Source: Scleroderma bovista (taxonomy: Eukaryota > Basidiomycota > Agaricomycetes > Boletales > Sclerodermataceae). From it: 64,000 nucleotides of DNA. A model generated the notes under the pieces. That model had not been told where the DNA came from and ran no database searches. It saw nothing but the letters and a program-made list of their open reading frames with translations. Shown piece after piece: positions 47,280 to 59,060 of this stretch. The stretch spans positions 62,001 to 126,000 of the forward strand of contig JAYMGJ010000196.1 of the NCBI GenBank assembly GCA_037178675.1, in the 5' to 3' direction. Made by a program: the position numbers and the translations under genes. How positions within the stretch are numbered: the first letter of the stretch is position 1; each line of letters starts with the position of its first letter.

Positions 47280-48688
47280 ATGTCGGACGAGCTCAATTGT
47301 GGACAGGGCGGAGGAGCAGATACACATACTAGCCTCCGTATTGCCTCTATCTTCATCACCCTCGTCGGCTCGGGGTCAGGAGCTCTCTTCCCAGTCCTCG
47401 CCAAGAGATCGTCATGGATCCATGTCCCTAACAGTGTATTCAAGTTAGTTCTTATTTTTCTCTTGCTCTCTTGTCTTACATAAGTAACCTCCTTACTGAT
47501 ACTCTAACAAAGCTTTGCAAAATACTTCGGTTCCGGAGTCATTGTGCGTGATAGATTCCATGGACAGGTCGATCTTGCTGACCAGAGATTAGATTGCCAC
47601 TGCGTTCATACACTTGCTGAGTCCAGCACTTGATGAACTGGGATCGCCATGTCTATCCCCTGCATGGTCGGAATATGTACGTGCTTTGTTTTACTTATTC
47701 CGAGTCCCCCAATGTCAGTGACCTTCTCCAGCCATATGCTCTCGCTATTGCGATGCTTTCCCTTTTCTCTATATTCATCGTGGAGCTTGTTGCATTCCGG
47801 TGGGGAACGGCAAAACTCTCAGCACTGGGCATCGCGCATGGTATGACCAACTGACCTTCCACTTTCCTACCTCCTTACCGTGTCGAGTAGATGCACATGG
47901 GCACGGTGTTGGCGCTCATGCAGCGCACGGGCCTGAAAAAGTGAAACCCGAGGAAGATATAAGAACAGACTCTCTATCTGAGAGGTCCGACCCCGAGATT
48001 GCCACCAAATCGACAACTTTGGACAGCCACGTACTTGCACAGATAATTGGTGTATTCATCTTGGAGTTCGGTGTACTCCTCCACAGGTAAGAAACTCATC
48101 TTAATAATAGTTCCATGACTGACCGCGCCGCAGTATACTTATCGGACTCACACTCGCGGTTGACCCCGATTTCAAAGTGCTCTTTATTGTCATAGTATTC
48201 CATCGTGAGTAATAGGTGGGACGTCTGTGACGACGCTGACACACATGACTCATCGACAGAAACGTTCGAGGGTCTTGGTCTTGGCGCTCGTTTAGCACAA
48301 CTGAAACTGTCGCCCCGGTATCGCTATGTCCCCGTTGTCGCTGCTTTATGCTATGGAATCACCACACCAATTGGTATCGCTGCCGGTTTGGGTGCCCGGG
48401 AAACATACAATCCAGGAAGCACCACTGCCTCAATAGTCAGTGGTGTCATGGACGCACTGAGTGCAGGCATCCTCTTGTACACCGGTCTTGTTGAGGTACG
48501 TACTATGCTCATTCACGTTAAAAAATGATCGCGATGTTGATGTCGCTTCGTTCATCGTGTAGTTGCTCGCACACGAGTTTTTGTTCAGCAAGGAAATGTC
48601 CCAGGCGTCCAATGGCAAGGTCGTATATGCGGTAGTATGTATGCTCTTCGGGACGGCGACTATGTCTCTCCTTGGAAAATGGGCATGA
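47280..48688 (+). CDS. ZIP-family zinc/iron transporter
   Basis: Multi-exon gene; exons include 47280-47443, 47513-47543, 47593-47676 and one starting at 47732, with later joins in phase to TGA at 48686-48688. Membrane segments: RIASIFITLVGSGSGALFPV, YFGSGVIIATAFIHLLSPAL (His/Ser in helix 2), YALAIAMLSLFSIFIVELVA, then a His-rich cytosolic loop (DAHGHGVGAHAAHGPE) and the metal-site helices IV and V with FGVLLHSILIGLTLAV (HSxxxG) and FHQTFEGLGLGARL (HxxxE), the latter two restored only after splicing. Helices VI-VIII follow (ALCYGITTPIGIAAGLG, SGVMDALSAGILLYTGLVE, VCMLFGTATMSLLGKWA). Like yeast Zrt1/2 it should import zinc across the plasma membrane, usually under zinc-starvation control. Confidence 0.93.
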
Positions 48689-49209
48689 GTCCAGTCGACG
48701 TGGTGTACTATATGTACATACCTTACACTACTAGCTTCTGTGCATTTGTTGTAACACCATTGGATACGACTCACGAATGATTTAACTCACATGCTTGCTT
48801 TTTCCTGGTTGACCTTTGCATTGGATCTGGACTTCCGGAGACAATGTTTCTTCAAGTGCCACGGAGATTCTGTGGGTAGGAACCTGTTCTACCATACTTG
48901 TACAAAGGTGAGCGCCGAGCAATTGTTTTACCCCCCTGGCAGAACTTAACTTTCCATCGGAAGAATGTCAAATGGTAATTCGCTTCAGCTGGCAGAACTT
49001 TGCTGGAAACCAAACTCAGGTGTCAAAACCAGAGCACCTGACGAGGTTGTTGTTCCAGGGGTGTCAAAAAGCAATGGAACGTTGCGCCTTATCGTCCTTA
49101 TGTAAAGGGTACATGATATGATGGCGTTCTGCCTCAGATCATTCCAAGGAATATATATATTTATTGTTGAGTTATAGTGCTTCGGAGTGAGACACCCCAT
49201 TTTGCACTC
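48689..49209. other. Spacer between the ZIP gene and the transposon nest
   Basis: No gene recognised. The 3' edge of the LINE probably lies in or near 49200, but no poly(A) or clear junction is visible. Confidence 0.4.
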
Positions 49210-49851
49210 TACTGACAGTATAATGTATATCTAAGGCCCCTGTGGCCTGACTCCTCCCCTGACGCACGAATGCCCCCCCAGCCAGGACTGTAAGGTCCCC
49301 CAGGGGTCCGCCACGTTCCCGCCGCGCGTTTTAGTCGTGCCGTCTGACGGGGAGGGGAGAAGTTTGTAGTCTGTCTGTTTTGGGCTCTGTACAGACACGG
49401 TCCCGGCCGCTCAGTAATGAGTTGGCGGAACCAAGAGGGAATCAAGTGTACTACTTCCGAGCTTCCTGTGGCTGGTTAAGGCCGTCTCCGCGTGTGTGCC
49501 AGCAGGTATGGGCTTGGTGCTGGCGTCACGGTTGTGATGTGACAGGTTGCGGATTAACAGATGTGCGGTGGTATGCCAGTCTTGACGCGTAATGGTGCGT
49601 CCCTCTTGGATGGGTCGGGTGGATTGGGGGTCCACGACGCTTGTGCCGTCAATGGACGGGGACGTTCAAGTCCTGTTGTTCTTCGTTGTGTTTAGTGGTA
49701 GTTTGATGTCTTTCTCCTGTATACAGGGGTGTCTAACCACGGTGTTCGTCTTTTTGCTCCTGTGGGGTCTGCGTCAGAGTGAGGTTATGCTGAGGATAGA
49801 TGTCACCAAGTGAAGAAGGGAGTTATTCATGGGTTGAGTTGAAGGCATGCG

Positions 49852-49929
49852 GCATGTTGCGTGTGGCATGTTGCGTGTGGCATGTTGCGTGTGGCATGTT
49901 GCGTGTGGCATGTTGCGTGTGGCATGTTG
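49852..49929. repeat. 14-bp tandem repeat, about 5.6 copies
   Basis: Unit GCATGTTGCGTGTG repeated perfectly from 49852 to 49921 and then a partial unit. It lies just past the LINE ORF2 stop codon, in the LINE 3' untranslated region. Confidence 0.9.
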
Positions 49930-49938
49930 ATGTCTTCG

Positions 49939-52432
49939 CTATGTCCTGTGCTGCCCTGTGGGTCTGGGGCGTTTAAGATTGCTGCTTTTCGGAGGGATGG
50001 GGATGTTGCTGAAAACCAGGTGTAGGCGTTTTGTGTTGTCTATGTACCTGAACAGCGCTTGTTGTGCGGCTTTCTCGGATAAGAGGTGTGAGGTTGACGA
50101 CACGTTCCGGCCTAGCTTCTGTCGGAGTATGTGCCATTCTCTGTTGTATCTGGGGCAATCAAATAAGTAATGGTGGACTGTTTCGATTTGATTGTCACTG
50201 CATTGTAGACATTCGGGGGTGGCGCTTTTCTTAATTCTGTGGAGGTGCTTGTTTAGCGGGATGTGGCCTGTACGGAGTTGGATGTATATTGAGGTGTGTT
50301 TCTTCTTCAGATGACCCGTCAGGCGCAGGAATGAATTTGGCGTTTGCGAAGGGTCTAATGCTTCAATGTGGGGGTGTCGGGGGGAGATCTTCCATTCCTC
50401 GTGCCATCTTTTCTGGAGTTGGTTTTCATGGGTCTGTTTGACTGCAGATGTGCTCATTGGGAGCTTCTTCCAGAGTGTTTTGGGTAGTTCCCTTCGTGGG
50501 CTGGCTGTCTCCTTTCTCAGCACCACTAGTTTGGCCTCTCTATCGGCTAGTTCATTACCCTCTATGTCCGTGTGACCGGCTATCCAGTTCAGGTTGATTG
50601 CCTTGTCATCGAGGTCTTTTTCTCCTGCAGGTGTCGAACCAGTTTTCTGAAATGGAGCAGTAGATAGTGCCCCGGTTTGGCTGTGGGACGTGCACCTGAT
50701 CTAATTACTGCTTGATTATCGGCGAATATTGTTGCTGGGAAAGTTGCCTTGTTTCTTGTCGATAGGAGTTGGGCCGCTAGTATTAGTCCGACTGCCTCAG
50801 CTTCAAACACTGTGTGTTCGGTGTCATCTCCTAAGTGGAATCGTAGTGTTGCTATGTGGTTGTAGTCCACGTAAAGGGATGGTGCTGCTCCTACTTTTCC
50901 GCCAGTGCTAGACCCATCAGTGAATATCATGGTGCGGGTGTTGCAGTTCCGGAACTCAGCGATTGCGTCATCCTTCGAATTGGCTATGGATGTGGCGAAT
51001 GGAGTGCGCGAATTTGGGTGGGTGGGGCGTGGGTGTATGGTTTCTACTGTCCTTGGGTCCACCGCTAGATGCCTCATCATGAGGTGGAGGGCTGATTGAT
51101 GGCACTTCACCGGTCCTCGTTTTGCTATGCGGGTTACGATGGGGTTGAGCGGGTGGTGAGGTGGGAGAGTGGATATGCATATGAGGGAATTGAATAGCGC
51201 GTGTTGTATCAGATGGGGTCCTGGGTACAGATTAGCGTGGATCTCGAGGGAGTTGGTAGGGGATGATCTCATTGCACCAGTTATTGCCAGGAGTGCTGTC
51301 CTCTGTGTTTGGGTGATCTTCTTTGCTGTTCCCATGGCTCCTTGTACAGGAGTGCTGGTTGTCCTATTGTGTGTCGGGTGGAGCCAGACGCTTGCAGCAT
51401 ATAGTGTTCGGGGTACTACTACCGTCTGGTATAACTGGCGTATTAGTTTCGTAGTTACTCCTTGTGCTGTTCTAGACAACCGTTGGAGGAGGATAGCATA
51501 GCGTGCTCCTTTGGCGATGGCATAAGCTGTATGTTCTCTCCAGCAGAGTTCCTGGTCAAGTATGATGCTGAGGAACTTGTGGGTGGGAGAGGGGTTGATT
51601 GTGGTTCCTCTGACTACCAGTGGGGGGCGTTCCTTGGTCCTGTTTAATGAGAAGTCTATCAGCGCGAATTTGCTGGGGGCGAAGCAAGAGTTGTGAAGGT
51701 TTGACCATTCAAAGCCTCCTTCGCTTCTTTCCAACATGTCTTGAAGTATTTGATGTGTCTCCTGGAACGTTTTTCCTATGGCTAGAAAAGCAGTGTCATC
51801 TACGAACGCTAATGTCAGTTCCTGTTTTCTGGATGCCATCCTTACCAGGTTGGAGTCGTATATGATGTATAAGATCATAGATAGTGGGTCACCTTGTCCA
51901 ATGCCATTCGAGATGTTGAACCATTCTGAAGTGTAGTCGTTGAATCGTAGTTTTGTTTTTCTTCCACGGAGCATTCTGTCTGTGAAACTTAAGATTTCTG
52001 GGGGGAGCCGGTGACATTTCATGTTGTGGATCAGTCGGTCGGTAACCACGTTGGGGAATGCGCCTTCAATGTCAAGGAAGAGCGCTGAGACAACCTTCTT
52101 TTGTCTCCACGCATGTCGGATAGTGTTCTCCAGTAGATGGAGAGAGTCCTCTGTGGAGCGACCTGGTCTTCCTCCGAAGTGGGTATTTGGCAGGAGATTG
52201 TGTGATTCCAATATGTAAGACGTACGGTCCGCCACAATGGCAGACAGGAGCTTCGCTGTTGTGTTCAGTAGGGTTATTGGGCGGTAGGCTTTCAGGACCG
52301 AGTAGTCAGGTTTCCCTGGTTTCCATAGGATCACTGTTACCGATTCACGCCATGGGTTGTAGTACGTTCTTAGGTTGATGGCTGCGTTAAATATGGGGAG
52401 AAGGTAGTCGACGAGTATCTGGCAGCATTGGA
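49939..52432 (-). pseudogene. LINE ORF2, reverse transcriptase, RNase H and zinc-knuckle end
   Basis: RT blocks: YRPITLLNTTAKLLSAIV, GGRPGRSTEDSL, ALFLDIEGAFPNV, NGIGQGDPLSMILY, and the catalytic box AFVDDTAFL (FVDD, where FADD or YADD is usual). RNase H: IFTDGSSTGG, FEAEAVGLILA, FADNQAVIRS, and AGHTDIEGNELAD in the next frame. C terminus: ECLQCSDNQIETVHHYLFDC, a Cys/His motif typical of LINE ends. One nucleotide appears to be missing near 50617, shifting the frame inside RNase H, so the protein is split at 50589. The N-terminal RT residues (EITKEQLVQAINNLSPYKAL) lie at 59557-59448, across the chromovirus. Confidence 0.88.
52428..52432. repeat. Target-site duplication TTGGA (left copy)
   Basis: TTGGA abuts the left LTR and is repeated at 59443-59447 just after the right LTR, the 5-bp duplication expected of a Gypsy integrase. 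Confidence 0.93.
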
Positions 52433-52814
52433 TGTAACGGTCTAGCTTTTTATCTTATCTAATCTGCGATTAGATGACATCTTATCTTATTGTAGCATAG
52501 TATCTTATCTAGTGCATCTTATCTGTAGGTCTGTCTAGACTACAGCCTCGTGCTGTACATGCTGTATCCCTTGATGTCATTAGCATAGCCTTACCACAGG
52601 ATGCCGGCTGTGTTCACTGCCTCGTACAGCATACAGCCTCATGGATAGCCTCACACAGGACATGTGTAGTGTAGTATATATACCGTTGCAATCCAGCACC
52701 CAGAGGCTCTCCATTTGAGCTCTCTTTGGGTCTTTGCTCTAAGACGCTTGCATCCTTTCCCCTCAGAGTTTGTTGTGTGGTAGTTCTTTGGGTTTCACCC
52801 TTAGGGTTGTCTCA
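52433..52814 (+). repeat. Left LTR of the chromovirus
   Basis: Begins TGTAACGGTC, ends GGTTGTCTCA; 382 bp. Contains TATATATACC near 52676 that may serve as promoter TATA. It differs from the right LTR at 10 positions by hand alignment, nine of them transitions. Confidence 0.93.
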
Positions 52815-53277
52815 CTAGAGCTCGAATCTACCCATCTACTAGTCGTCTACCACACGCTGTTCCCCAGCCTTATAAAGGGAAAACTATACCCGGACTCCAG
52901 GGTTAAGGAGCTTTGTTTCACACCTTTCACGTTCGCGTACGGCCAGCCTTTAGTGCTGTTCCCTGTAGCCCACTTGGGTTTGGGAGTTTCTAAGTACCAC
53001 CTCGTTTACGTATCATACACCAGCCCAGGGTCGTGCCTGGTGTCTGTAGGGCGGCTCCCGTTCAAGCGCGGTTCACACCCGCAAGGAGATTGAGCCATAG
53101 TTACCCGTAGTTCCTCCATCCGTGGAGAGGTAGACCCGTGATCTGCAGCCAGTGGCTGTTTGTTTCTGCATAGCTGTGCCACTGCCCTGACCCGGCAAGT
53201 GCGACAGGCGAACAGAAGCTTACGCTTAGTTCATTGGAACACCTGTGGGGATCTAGTCCCGATATATCGCTACTCCT

Positions 53278-53607
53278 ATGCTACCCTGCTACTTAGTCAC
53301 CATACCTCCCTATGAGTACTCCTTCAGTCAGGCAGGTCGCCTGACAGTCACCTACAATACCTGTTACCCCCTTCCTCTCACGCCCGCTCAGGAAGCTGCC
53401 AGAGAAGCAGACTTCAAAAGGGTTGAGCAGATGTACACCACCTTCCATCACTACAATCTCATTGTCGACACCCTTGCAGACCTCTTCCTTGACAACCCCC
53501 GCTACTACGTTGAAGAAGAACCCGCCCTCCCGCTCACGCGCCGCCGTACGTTTCATACTTCCCGCCTCTACCCCGCACGTCCCCGAGGCGCTCCCTACTC
53601 CCATTAA
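53278..53607 (+). CDS. Small ORF upstream of gag (chromovirus)
   Basis: 109 codons, ending 15 nt before the gag ATG. It is Pro/Tyr-rich with a helical middle (TPAQEAAREADFKRVEQMY). Its place suggests an N-terminal gag segment or a separate short protein; I do not recognise a domain. The reverse-strand ORF of 306 aa over 53293-54213 is a shadow of this and gag. Confidence 0.45.
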   Translation: MLPCYLVTIPPYEYSFSQAGRLTVTYNTCYPLPLTPAQEAAREADFKRVEQMYTTFHHYNLIVDTLADLFLDNPRYYVEEEPALPLTRRRTFHTSRLYPARPRGAPYSH

Positions 53608-53622
53608 CACCCGTATTAAACA

Positions 53623-54639
53623 ATGGATCAACAACAGGGTCATCACCAGGATGCCCTCCAAAATATTTTCCTTCAGCTCGCGCAGGGGCAAATCGACCTG
53701 CAGAACAGTATCCAGGCCCTTGCCGATGCACAGCAGGGCCTTGCTCCCAAAGCCCCCGGGGCACCCGCGGCGCTGCCTCGCACCCCTAAAAAGATTGTTG
53801 CTGAACCTGGGAATTACGATGGCTCCCCCCAGGCCTTCAGAGTTTGGTGGAGCAAGATGCAGTTGTGGGTCATGATGAACCAGAGGAGCGGCCTCCTCAC
53901 CAGGAATAGTGAAATTATGGTGGCCGTTCTCTCCAGGTTCAAAGGACCTAAAGCTGGGCATTGGGCCCAGGTAAAGTTGGACTACTACCTTAGTCCGGGA
54001 GTCGAGTACCCAATGTGGGACACACTTCAGGCCAAAATAACTGGGTTTTTCGTGCCTGGCAACAACGCTGACTGGGCTAGATCTCAGTTGCTGAAGTTGC
54101 ACCAAGGCCCTCGTCAGCAAGTTGACGACTTCCTCGTGACCTTCGAGTCGCTTAAGGTTGAAAGTGGCTGTCCCGACGCTTATGCTAGGGACTTGCTCAA
54201 AAGGGCAGTACAAAGGCAGGTCCTCCAGCAGGTGTATCTCCTGGCGAAGGATCGTGCCACCTATGCCAAGCTAGCCAACTCGGTTAGAACTGTCGGAAGA
54301 GCCCAGGAGCTCTTCCTGATCAATACACATGGCGGTGCCCGCTATTATCAGCAGGGAAGTGGGTCCTCCTCTTATGGAGTTACACCAGGCACTGGCGCCC
54401 CTATGGATATTGGCGCTGCACAGCAGCAAAACCAGCAGCAGAGTAAAGGGCTCCAATGCTACAATTGTCAGGGGTTCGGACACATCGCTCGCAAGTGTTC
54501 TCAACCGCGTCGCCCACGTCGAGGGCAACCCCAGAAAACCCGGGCTGTACAGCCCCAACCTGATGACGAACACGTCAACGCTGTTCACAGCATGTCCTTC
54601 TCTGAAATGAGGGACTATTTTAAGAATTTAAAAGATTAG
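53623..54639 (+). CDS. Gag-like protein with CCHC zinc knuckle (chromovirus)
   Basis: 338 aa. Gln-rich N terminus, retrotransposon gag core (FRVWWSKMQLWV, VAVLSRFKGPKAGHWAQ, DDFLVTFESL), Gly/Gln-rich linker and a single zinc knuckle CYNCQGFGHIARKC, then basic RRPRRGQPQK. It forms the virus-like particle that packages element RNA. The frame is open throughout. Confidence 0.9.
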   Translation: MDQQQGHHQDALQNIFLQLAQGQIDLQNSIQALADAQQGLAPKAPGAPAALPRTPKKIVAEPGNYDGSPQAFRVWWSKMQLWVMMNQRSGLLTRNSEIMVAVLSRFKGPKAGHWAQVKLDYYLSPGVEYPMWDTLQAKITGFFVPGNNADWARSQLLKLHQGPRQQVDDFLVTFESLKVESGCPDAYARDLLKRAVQRQVLQQVYLLAKDRATYAKLANSVRTVGRAQELFLINTHGGARYYQQGSGSSSYGVTPGTGAPMDIGAAQQQNQQQSKGLQCYNCQGFGHIARKCSQPRRPRRGQPQKTRAVQPQPDDEHVNAVHSMSFSEMRDYFKNLKD

Positions 54640-54680
54640 AGAGTGAGGACACAACGGGCACCCTCGCTCTCAAGTCTGAG

Positions 54681-56951
54681 TTGGATGCTGCAGTAAGAGT
54701 TTTGGACTATCGTCTCTCCTGTGCTAAATCCCCTGAAGCACAGGATATTTATAAATACTGCATCTCTCTTCTTTCTTGTAAAATACAGAAAACCCATAAG
54801 AAATCACCTTCTGTAGTTTCTCCTGTTTCTGTCTCCTTCAACAAGTACTCTGTCCTGTTGGTAGATAGTATGGACTGTAGTGACTCTCCTGTATTTATTA
54901 CTGAACCGTCTAAGGGAGTCCCTGCAAAGGGCTCGGCACTGGAGGATAAATCGTGTGTGCTTAATTCCCTGTTGAATACTACTGTTTCTTCTCCTTTGGC
55001 ATCTGAGGAACCGGAAAGCCCCGCTGGAACCAAAGAGGTTTCTTTCTTGGACTTACGAAGGTCCTTCACCTTGGAATGTGAAGTGATGGTACCCATCCGC
55101 ATTCGCGGACCCCTTAACGTTATTGAAGTAGATGCCCTGCTGGACAGTGGCGCTACTGGATGCTTTGTTGACAAGAGCTGGGCTCTTGATAGACGGTTAC
55201 AGTTATCTAAGCTGGTAAAGCCTGTTCCAGTGCTTAACGTAGATGGCACCAGGAACCAGGAAGGTGATATCACGCACTATGTATTACTTACAGTCGGTAT
55301 TGGAAAACATGCTGAAAAGCTTTGGTGTGCAGTCACTTGCCTTGGAAAGGTTCCCCTTATCCTCAGCCACACCTGGCTTAGAAAGCATAACCCCAATATT
55401 GATTGGGTAACCGGACGGGTTAATTTAACTAGGTGTCCCCCTGAGTGCAAGTCACTCTTGGAAACATGCTTCGCTAAATTATTACGTCAGAATGAGTCTC
55501 AGGAAACTTGGATTCAGGCTTTGAAGGCTCACGAGTCAAAGGTTGCTATCAATGAGACAACCCTCAAAGAAGCCCAGAAGCTTGTGCCCCGGGAGTACTG
55601 GGAATATTTAGACGTCTTCTCGAAGAAGTCGTCAGAATGCATGCCACTTAGAAAGCCATGGGATCATGGCATAGATCTCAGAGAGGACTTCCCACCTAAG
55701 AAAGGGCGTTTGATACCCCTGTCGGTGGATGAACAGAAGGAAGTTGAGGACCTTGTTGACGATCAGCTTGCAAAAGGATATATTCGCCCGTCCATTTCCC
55801 CTCAGACTTCTCCTGTCTTCTTTGTCCCCAAAAAGGATGGCAAAAAGTGCATGGTTCAGGACTATTGGTATTTAAATGAATGGACCATTAAAAATAACTA
55901 CCCGCTGCCCTTGATCAGTCAGCTTGTCAACAAGCTGAAAGGATGTAAACTCTTCATGAAAATGGATCTTCGGTGGGGATATAATAATGTCCATATCAAG
56001 GAAGGTGATGAGTGGAAGGCTGCGTTTGTAATGCACAAAGGGGCTTTTGAGCCTGTTGTTATGTATTTTGGTCTATGTAATTCCCCTGCGACATTCCAAA
56101 AGATGATGAATGAAATCTTCCATGATATGTCGGATGTCTGTGTGGTGTATATTGATGACCTAATGATATTTACGAACATGGACAATCAGGATAAGCATGA
56201 CAGGATCATGCTTGAAGTCTTAAAACATTTACATGATGACTTATTTGTCAAACCCAAGAAGTGTCGCTTCTGCGTTACCGAAGTCGACTTCCTTGGAATG
56301 ATAGTCTCACGTGTCGGGATAAAGATGGACCCTGACAAGGTTAACACTATTTTGAAGTGGCCTGAGCCAACGAATGTCAAACAGGTTCGAGCATTCTTAG
56401 GCCTCGGCAACTTCTATAGACGCTTTATTAAAGATTATGCAATCATGGCTAGGCCATTGATGGACTTAACATGTAAAGATGTTGTGTTCCACTTTGGTGA
56501 TAAGGAACGCACTGCGTTTGAAGCCTTGAAGGCTGCATTTACTCGTGCACCAGTACTTCAGTACCCCGACCAGGACCACGAATTCCGTCTCGAAACTGAT
56601 GCATCTGAGTTCGCCGTCGGGGGAGTGATATCCGTTAAATGCGAGGACAGCAAATTCAGACCAGTAGTGTACATGTCGCACTCTATGATGCCACCAGAAT
56701 GCAACTATCCCATTCACAACAAAGAAATGCTGGCCATTATAAAAGCAACAGAGGCCTGGCACCATTATCTCAAGGCCACTCCTTATGCCTTTGAGATCTA
56801 CATGGACCATCATAACTTAACGTACTTCACGAAGTCGCAGAATCTCTCCAAGCGCCAAGCGCGCTGGCAGATGTGGATGATGCGCTTCAACTACTTGTTA
56901 ATTTATAAGAAAGGAACCCAGATGCACGTGGCAGATCCGCTTAGTAGGTGA
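54681..56951 (+). pseudogene. Pol N-terminal part: protease, RT, RNase H (chromovirus)
   Basis: 756 aa, 41 nt after gag in another frame. Aspartic protease DALLDSGATGCFV near residue 156; RT with KKDGKKCMVQDY, MKMDLRWGYNNV, FGLCNSPATFQKMM and catalytic YIDDLMIF; RNase H with LETDASEFAVGG and HNKEMLAII. The frame ends at TGA 56949-56951 in DPLSR-stop-SDYY, where relatives read straight into integrase with Arg; CGA to TGA explains it. The RT site is intact but the polyprotein is cut short. Confidence 0.9.
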
Positions 56952-58944
56952 TCGGACTATTATGTCTCTAGCTCCGACGATAACAAGGATCAGACCTTGT
57001 TAAACCCCATATCTATTAAGTCGATCGACGTCACTGATCAGACTTACGAAGAGTGCCAGTCGCTAATCACGGACTTTCATGACACACCTGTTGCAGGACA
57101 TAAGGGTGTCAAGGCTACGTTTAATGCGCTCAGGAAGCACTATTCCTGGAAAGGGATGAAGGAGCAGATCCAAACCTATGTAAAACACTGTCAAAAGTGC
57201 CAGCAGTCGAAGGTTTCGAATCAGAAAACTTCTGGAAGCCTCCTTCCTCTCCCTGTCCCAGAAGGACTGTGGCTTGACGTCACAATGGACTTTACTGAGA
57301 TGCCGGAATCCCTCAGTTATAACTATATATTAGTAGTCGTCGATCGGTTCTCCAAAGAGGTGGTCTTTGTGCCATGCACTAAGGAGGAAACTGCTCTCTC
57401 AACTGCTGAATTATTTAGAGATCACATTTGGTGCCAGCATGTCACGACCGTGACATCCAATCACCCTGTACCCTATTGTCTGATTGCATCCACGCATTCG
57501 CCGCCTGTTTTATTGTATGTACACCCTTTCCGTTTCTCTCTATCTGTCCTGTATCGCCACTGATCGGTGAGCGCGTTACCTGTTCTGTCTCTCTGTACTA
57601 TTACCTAATATGTTTCCTTTCTCGTTTCCGGCTACTATATGTTCCCGTCCCATTGCATTACTAATAACGATACTCATTGGCAATCTGGTTATCGCACTTA
57701 CCGTACTTACTCAGCGCGCAGCACGACTGCGCTCATCATTCGTCGGTAATCCCAACTTCCCGTACATTGCCTCATCTGTTCTACTCAGTATAAATACCTA
57801 GATACTCGGTCTGTTGTAGTTTCAGTTCAAATATCGAATAAGATACTTCTTGTCTGTTCTCCCTTCGTACTCTCCATCTCTGCCCTCGTGCAAGTACTTG
57901 GTCGTAGACCGTCTACCCTCGGACTCTCCGTATAACCCTTGGTCGGCCTTCTTACTACTCGGGAAGCACGACTACGCTACGTAGCATCTTGGTCTTACCG
58001 CTAGACCAACCCCTGACCCCCAGACCCCTCGTAGAGATCAGATCGGTGAAGAACCGGTCTTGACACAGCATGGACTTCCTAGCACCGTAATATCTGACCG
58101 CGGATCGGTCTTTGCGAGCAACTTCCTGGGGGAGTTGTATAGACTTTTAGGCATAAAGCGCAAGATGTCTACTGCCTTTCACCCACAAACTGACGGACAA
58201 ACGGAGCGGTTGAACCGTGAAATCAATCAGTACCTTCAAACCTACGTTAGTGATTGACAAAGCAATTGGGCTAAGTGGATCAAGATTGCCCAGTTTGTCT
58301 GGAACAACACGGTCTCGGAGGTTACTACCGATTCCCCGTTTGAAATTACCCAGAGTTATTCCCCACGCATGGGTGTAGAGCCAGTGCAGACAATAGCCCC
58401 AGTGGCTAAAGACTTCACTGCCATATTTAACAAAGTCATTGAATCTTCTGAGAAGGCTAAATGCAACATGAAGCTTCAGGTGGATAAGCATAGAAATCCC
58501 GCCCCGGACTATACTGTCGGTCAGCAAGTCTGGCTTTCAACAGACAACCTTCATATGTTAAATCACGCTTCAAAGAAGCTTACAGAAAAATGGATCGGCC
58601 CCTATGAGGTCACTTGAGTAACCCTGAATGCGGTCGAGCTTAAGCTCCCAAAAACTCTTCGGAATCATCCAGTAGTGAATGTCTCTCGAGTCAAGCCTTA
58701 TTTAGGACCACTCCTCGGACAACCTGTTTCCCGGCCTGGCCCGGTACTTGTTTCTAAAGAACGCGATGAAGAGTACGAAGTGGACTATATTGTAACGTCC
58801 CGTATTTATAGACGTCAGCTCCAATACTTGGTACATTGGAAGGGGTATGAAGAACATGAAAGAATGTGGGAACCCTCGTCGAATCTGAAGAATTCTCCTC
58901 TGGTAGTCGAGCGTTTTTATAAAGAAAATCCCTCAGCCCCTTGA
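56952..58944 (+). pseudogene. Pol C-terminal part: integrase and chromodomain (chromovirus), split
   Basis: Zinc-binding region HDTPVAGHKG with CQKCQQSK; catalytic core VTMDFTEMP, then after the solo LTR GLPSTVISDRGSVFASNFL and FHPQTDGQTERLNREI (Asp, Asp, Glu); C-terminal QVWLSTDNL, VVNVSRVKPYLGPL; chromodomain EVDYIVTSRIYRRQLQYLVH and WKGYEEHERMWEPSSNL up to the stop at 58944. The core is interrupted at 57440-58065 and two more TGA stops lie at 58255 and 58615. In active chromoviruses the chromodomain steers integration toward methylated-histone chromatin. Confidence 0.9.
57435..58070 (+). mobile_element. Solo LTR A with CAGCA target duplications, in the integrase
   Basis: LTR 57440-58065 (626 bp) starts TGTCACGACC and ends CGGTCTTGACA; the 5-bp duplication CAGCA lies at 57435-57439 and 58066-58070. 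A TATA box (TATAAATACC, about 57789) supports plus orientation. No internal element sequence remains, as expected after LTR-LTR recombination. It comes from a different family than the host element and must be younger than it. Confidence 0.92.
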
Positions 58945-59060
58945 AAGCTTCACATGGTGCAGTTGGACTTCAACTCATTGTTTACTTGGATCCCCGAGAA
59001 TCTTACTGTATGCGAACCCACCTTTTGCAGTCTGGAATCCTGCACCTAAGGGGGGAGTAG

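Noticed and set aside
49852..49929. Short tandem repeats as a CRISPR array
   Set aside because: Units are 14 bp with no spacers, in a eukaryotic transposon.
53293..54213. 306-aa ORF on the minus strand
   Set aside because: It lies entirely antisense to the chromovirus gag and its upstream ORF, and shows no domain of its own.
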